From assembly GCF_923868895.1 (NCBI RefSeq), contig NZ_OV350343.1, positions 2,852,001 through 2,916,000 on the forward strand: 64,000 nt of DNA. The letters run 5' to 3'. Below, piece by piece: positions 49,998 through 59,344 of the stretch; the first letter of the stretch is position 1; every line of letters starts with the position of its first letter. The notes under the pieces are model-generated. The model did not search any database, had not been told where the DNA came from, and saw nothing but the letters and a program-made list of their open reading frames with translations. A program made the position numbers and the translations under genes. This DNA comes from Halomonas sp. TD01. Its GTDB lineage: Bacteria; Pseudomonadota; Gammaproteobacteria; Pseudomonadales; Halomonadaceae.

Positions 49998-52730
49998 ATG
50001 ATTAATAATTTGTTACGTAAAGTCGTCGGCTCTAAAAATGATCGCGACGTTAAGCGCATGCAAAAAAGTGTGCTCAGTATTAACGTTTTAGAGCAAGCGC
50101 TTGAAGGGTTAAGTGATGCTGATTTGCAGGCAAAAACAGGGCTGTTGCGTCAAAAGTTAGCAGAAGGCGCATCTATTGATAGTTTATTACCCGAGGCATT
50201 TGCCGTCGTGCGCGAGGCCAGTAAGCGGGTAATGAATATGCGCCACTTTGACGTCCAGATGGTCGGTGGTATGACATTGCATCGTGGCCGCATTGCGGAA
50301 ATGAAAACCGGGGAAGGTAAAACCCTGGTGGCGACGCTTGCCGTATATTTAAATGCGCTACCAAGCAAAGGCGTGCATGTTGTCACCGTTAATGACTACC
50401 TTGCTCGCCGTGATGCTGAGTGGATGCGCCCTTTGTATGAGTTTTTAGGGCTCTCGGTGGGCGTTATCTTCGCTGGCCAAACCGGCGAAGAGAAACGCCA
50501 CGCCTATCAGTGTGATATCACTTACGGCACTAACAATGAGTTTGGTTTCGATTATCTGCGCGACAATATGGCGTTCTCGCTTGAGGATAAAGTGCAGCGT
50601 GGTCTGCATTACGCCATCGTCGACGAAGTCGACTCTATTTTAATTGATGAGGCCCGTACGCCATTAATTATCTCGGGCGCAGTGGATGAAAACACTGATT
50701 TGTATGGCATTGTCAATCGACTGGCTCAGCAGTTAGAGCAAGGGGAGGCCTCTGAAGATAGTGATGTGCCGGTCACGGGAGACTTCCTGCTAGATGAAAA
50801 ACAAAAGCAGGTAGAGCTCACCGAGCAGGGACATAACAAAGTTGAAGAGCTAATGCGTGCTGAAGGGCTGTTGGGCGAGGGTGAATCGCTCTATGCCGCA
50901 CAAAACCTTAACTTGCTTCAGCATATGCACTCCGCGCTGCGCGCACGTCATCTTTATCATTTAGACGTTGACTACATCGTTTCTGAAGGCCAAGTCGTCA
51001 TCGTTGATGAGCATACTGGGCGTTCTATGCCGGGGCGCCGTTGGTCAGAAGGGCTGCACCAAGCGGTTGAAGCGAAAGAGGGAGTGACGGTTCAGCGAGA
51101 GAGCCAGACACTGGCATCGACTACTTTCCAGAACTACTTCCGTTTGTATGAAAAGCTCGCTGGCATGACTGGTACCGCTGATACTGAAGCATTTGAATTC
51201 CGGCAAATCTATGGCCTGGATGTGGTCGTCATTCCAACGAATCGCCCGCTTTCCCGTAAAGATCTGAATGATTTGGTCTATCTGAGTGCGGAAGAGAAAT
51301 ACGAAGCGATTATTAAAGATGTGAAGACCGAAACTGAAGCAGGACGTCCTGTTCTAGTCGGTACGGCGTCGATTGAAACCTCAGAGTATCTCGCTCGCCT
51401 TATGCGTGAGGCTGGCCTAACGTTTAATGTGTTGAACGCTAAGCAGCACCAGAGCGAAGCGGAAATCATCTCTCAAGCCGGTCGCCCTGGCGCCATTACT
51501 ATCGCAACGAATATGGCGGGTCGTGGCACCGATATTGTCCTAGGGGGCAACTGGGAGGCTGAAGCAGCTAAGCTGCAAGATCCCACCCAAGAACAGGTAG
51601 ATGCTCTAAAGGCAGAGTGGCAGAAGCGCCATGACGGTGTTTTAGAAGCGGGTGGCTTGCATGTGGTTGGCTCTGAGCGCCATGAGTCGCGTCGTATCGA
51701 CAATCAGTTGCGTGGCCGTGCGGGACGTCAAGGTGATCCAGGCTCTACACGTTTCTTCCTCTCGCTAGAAGACAGTCTGATGCGTCTGTTCGGCTCTGAC
51801 CGTGTGAAGCGCCTAATGCTGGCTCTCGGGTTAGAGCGAGGTGAGGCAATTGAGCACAAGATGGTGTCTAACGCTGTCGAACGCGCCCAGAAAAAGGTAG
51901 AGGGACGCAACTTTGATATCCGTAAGCAACTGCTGGAATACGACGATGTCGCTAACGATCAGCGTCGTGTTATCTATGAGCAGCGGAATGAAATTCTTTC
52001 CGCTGATGATGTTTCCGATGCCGTTATTGGTATTCGTGAAGAAGTCATGGAAGATGCCATTAGTGATTTCGTGCCGCCCCAGAGTCTTGCTGAGCAGTGG
52101 GATCTACCCGGGTTAGAAGCGCATCTTAAAACTGAATTCAATCTTGATGCTCCTGTTACGCAGTGGGCGGCAGAGGACGAGCGCTTCAGTGAGGAGAAGC
52201 TGCGTGAGCGTTTACAAGCGATGCACCGTGATGCGTATCAAGCCAAAATTGAGGCTGCTGGAGCCGAGTTGATTCGCCGTTTTGAGAAACAGGTAATGCT
52301 TCAGGTGTTGGACACACGTTGGAAAGAGCATCTTCAGTCGATGGATCATCTGCGTCGTGGCATTCATTTGCGTGGCTACGCCCAGAAGAATCCTAAGCAA
52401 GAATACAAGCGTGAATCTTTCGAGTTGTTCCAGCATCTACTAACGAACATTAAAGCTGACGTCACGCGTATCTTAAGCCACGTACAGGTTCGCCAGCCTG
52501 AAGAGGTTGATGCACTAGAGCAGAAGCGCCGTGAAGAGTCAGTGCGTGAACGAGCGACTGCGGCAAGCCGCCACGATGATCCTAACGCCCAGCAGGAAGA
52601 TATTTCACAGGAAGCGCCAGGGGCTGATGGCCGCCCGTTGCGTCGTGAAGGGCCAAAAGTAGGGCGCAATGACCCGTGTTCATGCGGGTCGGGTAAAAAA
52701 TATAAGCAGTGCTGCGGAAAACTAAGCTAA
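49998..52730 (+). CDS. secA: Preprotein translocase ATPase SecA
   Basis: A 910-residue SecA: Walker A [13 protein letters not shown] (DEAD-like), [15 protein letters not shown] and the C-terminal zinc site [13 protein letters not shown] that binds SecB. It drives secretion through SecYEG. Its ribosome-binding site is weak (GGAA at 49989-49992), which leaves room for upstream translational control. Confidence 0.98.
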   Translation: MINNLLRKVVGSKNDRDVKRMQKSVLSINVLEQALEGLSDADLQAKTGLLRQKLAEGASIDSLLPEAFAVVREASKRVMNMRHFDVQMVGGMTLHRGRIAEMKTGEGKTLVATLAVYLNALPSKGVHVVTVNDYLARRDAEWMRPLYEFLGLSVGVIFAGQTGEEKRHAYQCDITYGTNNEFGFDYLRDNMAFSLEDKVQRGLHYAIVDEVDSILIDEARTPLIISGAVDENTDLYGIVNRLAQQLEQGEASEDSDVPVTGDFLLDEKQKQVELTEQGHNKVEELMRAEGLLGEGESLYAAQNLNLLQHMHSALRARHLYHLDVDYIVSEGQVVIVDEHTGRSMPGRRWSEGLHQAVEAKEGVTVQRESQTLASTTFQNYFRLYEKLAGMTGTADTEAFEFRQIYGLDVVVIPTNRPLSRKDLNDLVYLSAEEKYEAIIKDVKTETEAGRPVLVGTASIETSEYLARLMREAGLTFNVLNAKQHQSEAEIISQAGRPGAITIATNMAGRGTDIVLGGNWEAEAAKLQDPTQEQVDALKAEWQKRHDGVLEAGGLHVVGSERHESRRIDNQLRGRAGRQGDPGSTRFFLSLEDSLMRLFGSDRVKRLMLALGLERGEAIEHKMVSNAVERAQKKVEGRNFDIRKQLLEYDDVANDQRRVIYEQRNEILSADDVSDAVIGIREEVMEDAISDFVPPQSLAEQWDLPGLEAHLKTEFNLDAPVTQWAAEDERFSEEKLRERLQAMHRDAYQAKIEAAGAELIRRFEKQVMLQVLDTRWKEHLQSMDHLRRGIHLRGYAQKNPKQEYKRESFELFQHLLTNIKADVTRILSHVQVRQPEEVDALEQKRREESVRERATAASRHDDPNAQQEDISQEAPGADGRPLRREGPKVGRNDPCSCGSGKKYKQCCGKLS

Positions 52731-52766
52731 TCACGCGTGGCGAAATTGAGCGCAAAGGAGAAAAAC

Positions 52767-53996
52767 ATGGCGGTGGGAAATCTTCCTTTTCCGGAATTGC
52801 CACCCCTTAACGGGGTGCGCCTGGGCAGTGCAATGGCGGGTATTAAGAAGCCGGATCGTCGTGATGTAGTGGTGATTGAGCTGCCTGAAACTGCCACGGT
52901 AGCTGGGGTTTTTACTCGTAATGCGTTTTGTGCCGCCCCAGTGGCCGTGGCGAAAGCGCACCTTGAAGAGTGTTCAAGCGCTGGGCGAGTGCCTCGCTAC
53001 TGGCTAGTTAATACTGGCAATGCCAATGCAGGTACTGGCGCATCAGGCCTGCAGGATGCTTATGCCAGCTGTGAAGCGCTTGCTGAGCAAATGAGCGTTG
53101 ATATAAGCCAGGTTTTGCCCTTTTCAACCGGCGTGATCGGCGAGCCTCTACCCATGGAGCGTTTGCTTGCAGGTATACCGAGTGCGCTGAATTCTTTGGC
53201 GGATGCTAGTCTCGCTTGGCAGCAGGCAGGCGAGGGAATTCTGACGACCGATACCCGAGCCAAAGGCGCTACGGTAACCGTTCCAGTTGGTGACCAGCAG
53301 GTCACAATCAACGGTATTACAAAGGGTTCTGGCATGATTAAGCCCAATATGGCTACCATGCTGGGTTTCGTAGTGACAGATGCAGCGATTGAGCAGCCTT
53401 TGTTAGCGAGTTTGCTGCGTGAAACGGTGGATCGCTCCTTTAATTGCATCACTGTTGATAGCGATACCTCAACCAACGATGCGTGCATGCTGGCGGCGAC
53501 AGGCACAGGCGTTCGTATTGAAAGCGAGGAACAGGTAGCCATTTTCCGTAATGCGCTGCAACGCGTCATGACCGAGCTTGCGCAAGCGATTATTCGCGAT
53601 GGCGAAGGGGCGACTAAGTTTGTGACGCTCCAGGTGAATGAAGCGACTACTCGTCAGGAAGCGTTGGATGTTGCCTTCACCGTTGCTCACTCGCCGCTGG
53701 TGAAGACCGCGCTCTACGCTTCTGATGCTAACTGGGGGCGTATTTTAGCTGCCGTTGGGCGCGCACCGGTTGAGGCGTTCGATGTCAATCAAGTTGTCAT
53801 TGATTTGGGTGACGTCCGCTTGGTCGAAAAGGGCGGCCGCGCCGACAGTTATACAGAAGCGGCGGGCAGTGCTGTTATGGCGCAAGAGGAGATCATCATT
53901 CGCATTAATTTGGGTCGTGGGGAAGAGAGTGCCACTGTGTGGACCTCGGATCTGTCCCATGACTATGTGACTATCAACGCGGATTACCGTAGCTGA
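52767..53996 (+). CDS. argJ: Bifunctional ornithine acetyltransferase/N-acetylglutamate synthase ArgJ
   Basis: A 409-residue ArgJ that recycles acetyl from N-acetylornithine to glutamate. The autocleavage site is Lys166-Gly-Ala-Thr169, giving the nucleophilic Thr of the beta chain; Asn-Thr-Gly-Asn-Ala-Asn-Ala and Lys-Gly-Ser-Gly-Met-Ile are further marks. ATG 52767 follows AAAGGAG at 52754-52760; an upstream GTG-initiated extension is not needed. Downstream of secA as in Pseudomonas. Confidence 0.96.
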   Translation: MAVGNLPFPELPPLNGVRLGSAMAGIKKPDRRDVVVIELPETATVAGVFTRNAFCAAPVAVAKAHLEECSSAGRVPRYWLVNTGNANAGTGASGLQDAYASCEALAEQMSVDISQVLPFSTGVIGEPLPMERLLAGIPSALNSLADASLAWQQAGEGILTTDTRAKGATVTVPVGDQQVTINGITKGSGMIKPNMATMLGFVVTDAAIEQPLLASLLRETVDRSFNCITVDSDTSTNDACMLAATGTGVRIESEEQVAIFRNALQRVMTELAQAIIRDGEGATKFVTLQVNEATTRQEALDVAFTVAHSPLVKTALYASDANWGRILAAVGRAPVEAFDVNQVVIDLGDVRLVEKGGRADSYTEAAGSAVMAQEEIIIRINLGRGEESATVWTSDLSHDYVTINADYRS

Positions 53997-54099
53997 AGAG
54001 CGCTGAAAAGTAGCTAAAAACAGTTGCAGTGACGTGCTAATGCAGCGAGATAGCGTCGTCTTTGGTTAGGGCGGCGCGCAAAAAGTGGGTAAAGACGTA

Positions 54100-55056
54100 A
54101 TGAGTGTAATGGTAAAACGACGAGTTCATGTCGCGGCGGCTGCAATGATCAGCGCCGATCAAAAGCGGGTTCTGATTGCGCGTCGGCCCTCTAATGTCGA
54201 TCAAGGCGGTCTATGGGAGTTTCCTGGTGGCAAGCTGGCGCCTTATGAAACAGGGCTGGAAGGTCTCAAGCGCGAGCTTCACGAAGAGCTAGGCGTCGAG
54301 ATTGTACGTGCCCGGCCACTTATCCGCGTTCATCATGAGTATCCAGATAAACACATCTTACTGGATGTTTGGCAGGTACAAGAGTTTGCAGGCGAGCCGT
54401 TTGGTCGCGAGGGGCAGGCCGTGCGCTGGGTGCCCATGGAAGAATTGGTAAATTACCCTTTCCCTGCTGCTAACTTGCCTATTCTGCGTGCGGTGATGTT
54501 GCCCACAGATTATCTGATTACTGGCGAGGAAGCTGACGAAGAACGTTTCGATAGCTTGTTGGAAAGAGCGCTCAGTGAAGACGGTGTAAGACTCGTACAG
54601 CTGCGGGCAAAAAATCTTGATGAAGCGGCATACATTGCCCGTGCTGAGCGCGCCCTGCGCCTTTGTCGTCAGTACGATGCAAAGCTATTGCTGAACGGAG
54701 AACCTGCATTGCTTGATGCTGTTGATGCTGACGGTATTCATTTAACGAGCGCACGGTTAATGGATCTTGAGCGTCGCCCGATTGCTGAAAATAAATGGCT
54801 CTCGGCGTCTACTCACGATCAAAAGCAGCTTTCTCAGGCAGCGGTCCTAGGCTGTGATTTTGTGACGCTGTCGCCGCTGCGTACCACGCCTTCTCATCCT
54901 GAGGTAGCACCGCTGGGATGGCATGACTTCCAGCAACTAGTGGAACGTGCTGGTATGCCGGTATTTGCACTGGGCGGTATGACACGCTTTGATGCTAGCC
55001 ATGCACGCGCTGTTGGTGCTCAGGGAATTGCGTCTATCCGCGATTTTTGGAAGTGA
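54100..55056 (+). CDS. MutT Nudix hydrolase fused to a ThiE/TenI-like domain
   Basis: About 318 residues in two domains. The N-terminal half (residues 1-135) is a MutT-type Nudix hydrolase: the box runs from Gly-Gly-Lys-Leu-Ala-Pro-Tyr-Glu to Arg-Glu-Leu-His-Glu-Glu-Leu-Gly. MutT removes 8-oxo-dGTP. The C-terminal half (about 150-318) is a thiamine-phosphate-synthase/TenI-like barrel, with Gln-Leu-Arg-Ala-Lys, His-Leu-Thr-Ser and Phe-Ala-Leu-Gly-Gly-Met. The same fusion follows argJ in Pseudomonas. GTG 54085 and ATG 54109 are alternative starts. The role of the second domain is unknown. Confidence 0.92.
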   Translation: MSVMVKRRVHVAAAAMISADQKRVLIARRPSNVDQGGLWEFPGGKLAPYETGLEGLKRELHEELGVEIVRARPLIRVHHEYPDKHILLDVWQVQEFAGEPFGREGQAVRWVPMEELVNYPFPAANLPILRAVMLPTDYLITGEEADEERFDSLLERALSEDGVRLVQLRAKNLDEAAYIARAERALRLCRQYDAKLLLNGEPALLDAVDADGIHLTSARLMDLERRPIAENKWLSASTHDQKQLSQAAVLGCDFVTLSPLRTTPSHPEVAPLGWHDFQQLVERAGMPVFALGGMTRFDASHARAVGAQGIASIRDFWK

Positions 55057-55087
55057 AGCCAACCGCTACATTGTTAATGTTTTAAAT

Positions 55088-55120
55088 ACGGCGCCTGCTC
55101 TTTATGGGAGCAGGCGCCGT
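55088..55120. terminator. Bidirectional terminator between the MutT-ThiE gene and aguB
   Basis: ACGGCGCCTGCTC (55088-55100) and GAGCAGGCGCCGT (55108-55120) form a 13-bp perfect stem with a 7-base loop. On the minus strand it is followed by a T-rich ATTTAAAAC; on the plus strand by GTTTG. It separates two convergent genes. Confidence 0.85.
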
Positions 55121-55144
55121 GTTTGCTATCAACCACGTTTGCCA

Positions 55145-56047
55145 TCAATCGCGATAGCGACGTGTTAGATCACCGTAGGCATCAATACGCCGGTCGCGCA
55201 AATAAGGCCAAATGCGCCGGGTGTTCTCACTACGTGCCATATCGATGTTGACTACCAGCTGTTGCGTCTCTTCTCCTGCGTGCGCCAGCATCTCTCCTTG
55301 CGGGCCGCACACAAAGCTACCGCCCCAAAACGCAATGCCGCCGCCAACGCCGGAGTGATCGGGTTCGAAGCCGACACGGTTAGCTACCAGGACGGGGAGC
55401 CCGTTAGCGACGCCATGGGAGCGCTGTATAATGGTCCAAGCATCTTTCTGACGGGCTTTTTCAGCGTCATCATCATTTGGATCCCAGCCGATGGCAGTGG
55501 GATAGAGAAGGAGCTCCGCACCACTGAGTGCCATTAAACGTGCCGCTTCCGGGTACCATTGATCCCAGCAAACTAAGACACCTAGCCGCCCAACAGAGGT
55601 GTCAATGGGCGTGAAGCCTTGGCCGCGTTCGTCATCAGCATCGCCTGGGGTAAAGTAAAACTTTTCGTAAAAGGCCGGATCATCAGGGATGTGCATTTTG
55701 CGGTATTGCCCAACACGCCCTTTTGCGCGGTCATAAACGACGGCTGTGTTGTGGTAAAGCCCCGCGGCACGTTTTTCAAACAGCGACCCCACCAGCACAA
55801 TATTCAGTTCCTTAGCTAGTTCAGCTAGGCGTTGGCCAGTGGGGCCGTCTAGCGGTTCAGCCAAATCAAACAGTGCAGGGTCTTCGTACTGACAAAAGTA
55901 GTGAGTGGCATGCAGCTCCTGAAGCAAAACTAACTGTGCCCCTTGGCTAACGGCAGCGCGTATGCCTGCTTCGCTGGCAGCAAGACTACGTGCTTTATCT
56001 GGCCACGCAGGCTGTTGAACAACACCGACGGTTAAGCTGTTAGACAT
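55145..56047 (-). CDS. aguB: N-carbamoylputrescine amidase
   Basis: A 300-residue carbon-nitrogen hydrolase of the nitrilase superfamily. The catalytic triad is visible as Glu in Leu-Gln-Glu-Leu-His, Lys in Tyr-Arg-Lys-Met-His-Ile-Pro, and Cys in Val-Cys-Trp-Asp-Gln-Trp-Tyr-Pro-Glu. It hydrolyses N-carbamoylputrescine to putrescine, CO2 and ammonia. The aguA stop lies 9 bases upstream, so the pair forms the agmatine route to putrescine. Confidence 0.96.
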   Translation of the reverse strand: MSNSLTVGVVQQPAWPDKARSLAASEAGIRAAVSQGAQLVLLQELHATHYFCQYEDPALFDLAEPLDGPTGQRLAELAKELNIVLVGSLFEKRAAGLYHNTAVVYDRAKGRVGQYRKMHIPDDPAFYEKFYFTPGDADDERGQGFTPIDTSVGRLGVLVCWDQWYPEAARLMALSGAELLLYPTAIGWDPNDDDAEKARQKDAWTIIQRSHGVANGLPVLVANRVGFEPDHSGVGGGIAFWGGSFVCGPQGEMLAHAGEETQQLVVNIDMARSENTRRIWPYLRDRRIDAYGDLTRRYRD

Positions 56048-56056
56048 GATGGCTCC

Positions 56057-57127
56057 TTAGGATTCAGTTAGCACTGGGGCAAGCGTGCCTTTCGGTAACT
56101 GCATGGTTAAACAGTGAAGGCTGCCATGCTGACGAATGACGCTAGCACACTCAATCGGAATCAACGCGTGTTCTGGGAAGGCGACACGCAGCGCTTGCAG
56201 CGCGACAACATCAGCAGGGTCGCCGTAGGTGGGCACTAGTACGGCATTGTTGATAATCAAAAAATTAGCGTAGGTGGCTGGGAGGCGATGGCCATCTTCA
56301 GGGTCAAAGCAGGCCTGTGGCCAAGGCAGGGCAATTAATTGGTAGGGCTCACCGTTGCGCTGACGAAACGCCATGAGCTCTTGCTCCATCGCGTTTAGCG
56401 CAGGGTAGTGCGGATCGGTCGGGTCGTCGCAGCGGACATACGCAATGGTAGAGGCATTGCAAAAGCGCGCGAGCGTATCAATATGGCTATCGGTATCGTC
56501 ACCCTCAAGATGCCCATTTGCCAGCCAAAGGACACGGTCGACGCCAAAATCTTCCGCTAACTGAGCTTCAACATCCGTACGCGCAAGTGACGGATTGCGA
56601 TTTGGATTCAGCAAGCAGGCTTCGGTGGTTAGCAGCGTGCCCTCTCCGTCGGTTTCAATAGCACCGCCTTCTAGTACCATATTCCGTGGAGCGGTGGGGC
56701 AGGCCCATACGCCTGCATCGGCCAGCCACTGGGTAAGCCGATTGTCATGCTCGGCGGGAAATTTACCGCCCCAGCCGGTAAACGTGTAATCCAGCATTAG
56801 TGGCTGCTGAGTTTCATCCACCACGGTGATTGGCCCATGGTCTCTGGCCCAGGTGTCATCGGTTGGAGCGACAATAAGTGTCAGCTGTTGTTGGGAAATG
56901 CCATAGGACTTAAACGTCGCAGCCAGACGGCGGTGGATGGTGTCATCAGAAACGCTGATCAACACGTGCTGATAGTGTGTCGTTGCAATCACGATACGTT
57001 CAAGTGTTGCTTCGATGCGCGATAACAGTGGTGCCCAGTCGCCGTCTGGACGTGGCCAAGTCAGTTGCAGGCCGTCTTGGGGGGACCACTCGGGCAATAA
57101 ACGGTAAGTCTTGTTAGCCAACGTCAC
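56057..57127 (-). CDS. aguA: Agmatine deiminase
   Basis: A 356-residue peptidyl-arginine-deiminase-family enzyme that converts agmatine to N-carbamoylputrescine. Landmarks: Trp-Ala-Arg-Asp-His-Gly-Pro, Glu-Gly-Gly-Ala-Ile-Glu-Thr-Asp-Gly, His-Ile-Asp, and the catalytic cysteine in Gly-Ser-Leu-His-Cys-Leu-Thr. GTG start at 57127. First gene of aguA-aguB. Confidence 0.96.
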   Translation of the reverse strand: MTLANKTYRLLPEWSPQDGLQLTWPRPDGDWAPLLSRIEATLERIVIATTHYQHVLISVSDDTIHRRLAATFKSYGISQQQLTLIVAPTDDTWARDHGPITVVDETQQPLMLDYTFTGWGGKFPAEHDNRLTQWLADAGVWACPTAPRNMVLEGGAIETDGEGTLLTTEACLLNPNRNPSLARTDVEAQLAEDFGVDRVLWLANGHLEGDDTDSHIDTLARFCNASTIAYVRCDDPTDPHYPALNAMEQELMAFRQRNGEPYQLIALPWPQACFDPEDGHRLPATYANFLIINNAVLVPTYGDPADVVALQALRVAFPEHALIPIECASVIRQHGSLHCLTMQLPKGTLAPVLTES

Positions 57128-57134
57128 AGGTGCT

Positions 57135-57165
57135 CTTAATAGTCGAAAAATTAATAGCCGAAAAA
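57135..57165 (+). repeat. Tandem 15-base repeat upstream of the lol operon
   Basis: TTAATAGTCGAAAAA and TTAATAGCCGAAAAA lie head to tail (57136-57150 and 57151-57165) just upstream of aguA. One base differs. It is next to a second, unrelated tandem repeat. Confidence 0.7.
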
Positions 57166-57170
57166 ATGCT

Positions 57171-57206
57171 TGCCCTAAAGACCTGCCCTAAAGGCCTGCC
57201 CTCAAG
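57171..57206 (+). repeat. Three 13-base tandem repeats between aguA and the lol operon
   Basis: TGCCCTAAAG at 57171-57180 and 57184-57193 and TGCCCTCAAG at 57197-57206, a unit of TGCCCTAAAGACC with period 13. The remaining intergenic bases to 57367 hold nothing I can assign beyond likely promoters. Confidence 0.75.
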
Positions 57207-57367
57207 ACAATGAGAATGGGCGCAATTTAGGGGCTTGTTTGCCAACATGCAAGCGTTACCGTGCTTAAGGGAACGGTGAGCATACTTGTTACTCTAACGC
57301 AGCGTTCTTACATGCACCCATGCTAAAAAAACCGTACCATGGACGCTTATTACTAAGGAATGATGCC

Positions 57368-58609
57368 ATGCTTGATCGTTTGCCTTTCCTGGTGGGGCTG
57401 CGCTACGTGCGCGCTAAACGCCGGAACCACTTTATTTCGTTTATCTCGTTAACTTCAATGCTGGGATTAATGCTTGGCGTGGCAGTACTAATCCTTGTGC
57501 TGTCGGTGATGAATGGTTTTGATCACGAGCTTCGTACCCGCATCTTAGGAATGGTGCCTCACACTAAAATTGAATCGCAAGAAGGGTTGGTCGAGTGGCA
57601 AGCGCTAGCAGATCAGCTCGTTGAGCGTGAGCGAGTCATCGGTGCAGCGCCTTATGTTGAACAGCAGGGTATGTTTTCGGCAGGCGGTAGAAATCAAGGC
57701 GCCATGGTGAATGGCATTCATCCAGACTGGGAAGATCAAGTGTCGATTATTGGCGAGCATATGCGCCAAGGCCAGCTTTCCGATCTGGTGCCTGGCGAGT
57801 GGAATGTGGTTCTGGGATCTATGCTGGCACGTCGCTTGGGTGTGGGGGTAGGTGACCGAGTTACGCTACTTGTCCCGGAAGCATCGATTACACCCGCTGG
57901 GGTTTTCCCAAGGCTAAAGCGGTTTACCGTTAGCGGTATCTTTAGTGTGGGCGCTGATTTAGACGCTAATCTGGCTTATGCCAATATTGAAGATATGCAA
58001 ACCTTAGCGCGCTTGGGCGATGCAGTGGGTGGTCTGCGGCTGGAGCTGGATGACCTGTTTGTAGCTGGCAGTGAAACTCAAGCGATCGTTAATGAACTGG
58101 GCTCAGGGTACCGCGGCACGGATTGGACTGCTTCCCATGGGAGCCTATTTCAAGCGATTCAGATGGAAAAGCGCATGATTGCATTACTGCTTACTGTCAT
58201 TATTGCCGTTGCCGCATTTAATATAGTGTCTACGCTAGTGATGGTGGTTACTGATAAGCGAGCGGATATCGCCATTTTACGTACCATAGGCGCCACCCCA
58301 CGTTCGATTATGGGTATTTTTATCGTGCAAGGGCTAACCATCGGTCTGATCGGTATTGCGATTGGCGTAGCTGCGGGTGTTCTCCTGGCACTGACTATCT
58401 CTGATTTGATCAGTTGGTTTGAAACAACTTTCGGTATTCAGTTCTTAGATGCCGGAGTTTACTTTATTAGTGACTTGCCCTCTCAGCTGCAGTGGGGCGA
58501 TGTGCGCGATATTGTCATCGCTGCCTTTGGTCTGACCTTCCTCTCGACGCTTTATCCCGCTTGGCGGGCCGCTCGGGTTCAGCCTGCCGACGTACTGCGT
58601 TATGAATAA
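57368..58609 (+). CDS. lolC: Lipoprotein-releasing ABC transporter permease, LolC/LolE family
   Basis: A 413-residue permease: one helix near residues 20-45, a large periplasmic MacB-like domain, then three C-terminal helices of an FtsX domain. Starts Leu-Asp-Arg-Leu-Pro-Phe-Leu-Val-Gly-Leu-Arg-Tyr, characteristic of LolC/E. It extracts mature lipoproteins from the inner membrane for LolA. ATG 57368 follows AAGGAATG. Only one such gene flanks lolD, so it may be a LolF-type homodimeric permease; lolE could also be elsewhere. Confidence 0.94.
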   Translation: MLDRLPFLVGLRYVRAKRRNHFISFISLTSMLGLMLGVAVLILVLSVMNGFDHELRTRILGMVPHTKIESQEGLVEWQALADQLVERERVIGAAPYVEQQGMFSAGGRNQGAMVNGIHPDWEDQVSIIGEHMRQGQLSDLVPGEWNVVLGSMLARRLGVGVGDRVTLLVPEASITPAGVFPRLKRFTVSGIFSVGADLDANLAYANIEDMQTLARLGDAVGGLRLELDDLFVAGSETQAIVNELGSGYRGTDWTASHGSLFQAIQMEKRMIALLLTVIIAVAAFNIVSTLVMVVTDKRADIAILRTIGATPRSIMGIFIVQGLTIGLIGIAIGVAAGVLLALTISDLISWFETTFGIQFLDAGVYFISDLPSQLQWGDVRDIVIAAFGLTFLSTLYPAWRAARVQPADVLRYE

Positions 58610-58621
58610 GGAAGCAAAACG

Positions 58622-59332
58622 ATGACCTCAAGTACACAGCACTCCGCAGCAGTTATGCTGGAATGTAACAGCCTGACACGGGTTTATAGTGAAGGCCCCC
58701 AAGATCTCACCGTATTAGATCAGCTTGAGCTTAAGGTGCATGCTGGAGAGCGTGTTGCCATTGTGGGGAGCTCAGGCTCGGGTAAAACGACGCTGCTAAA
58801 CCTGTTGGGTGGTCTTGATCGGCCCAGCGCTGGCAGCGTAGTGATTGCTGGCGAGCCATTATCCGGGCTTAACGAAGCGGCATTAGGTCGTTTTCGGAAT
58901 CGTTATATTGGCTTTGTTTATCAGTTTCACCACTTGCTGGCTGAGTTCACTGCGGTCGAGAATGCCGCACTTCCGTTAATTATTCGCGGCCAGTCTAAAA
59001 AGATGGCTGAGCAGCGCGCTATGCAGCTGCTTGAACGGGTGGGCATGAAGGCTCGGGCTGATCATAAACCTGGCGAGCTTTCGGGAGGGGAGCGTCAGCG
59101 TGTGGCCATCGCCCGTGCATTAGTGACAGATCCCAGTCTTGTATTGATGGATGAGCCAACCGGAAACCTAGACCAAACCACGGCAAGTACCATTTTAGCG
59201 CTTATGGACGAGTTGGCTAAAGAGAGCGCCTGCGCGTTTGTGATTGTAACTCATGATGTCAGCTTGGCTGCTCATCAGGATCGTGTGATGAAGTTGGATA
59301 GTGGGCAGTTAATTGAGCAGAAAAACGACTAG
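58622..59332 (+). CDS. lolD: Lipoprotein-releasing system ATP-binding protein LolD
   Basis: A 236-residue ABC ATPase: Walker A Gly-Ser-Ser-Gly-Ser-Gly-Lys-Thr, signature Leu-Ser-Gly-Gly-Glu-Arg-Gln-Arg, Walker B Leu-Val-Leu-Met-Asp-Glu-Pro-Thr, and the LolD-specific Tyr-Gln-Phe-His-His-Leu-Leu-Ala-Glu-Phe. It powers lipoprotein release. 12 bases after the permease gene with AAGGAAG upstream. Confidence 0.96.
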   Translation: MTSSTQHSAAVMLECNSLTRVYSEGPQDLTVLDQLELKVHAGERVAIVGSSGSGKTTLLNLLGGLDRPSAGSVVIAGEPLSGLNEAALGRFRNRYIGFVYQFHHLLAEFTAVENAALPLIIRGQSKKMAEQRAMQLLERVGMKARADHKPGELSGGERQRVAIARALVTDPSLVLMDEPTGNLDQTTASTILALMDELAKESACAFVIVTHDVSLAAHQDRVMKLDSGQLIEQKND

Positions 59333-59344
59333 TAGCTGGGAGGG

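Noticed and set aside
53060..53569. A 169-codon open frame antisense to argJ
   Set aside because: It mirrors the argJ frame with no family signature or own ribosome-binding site.
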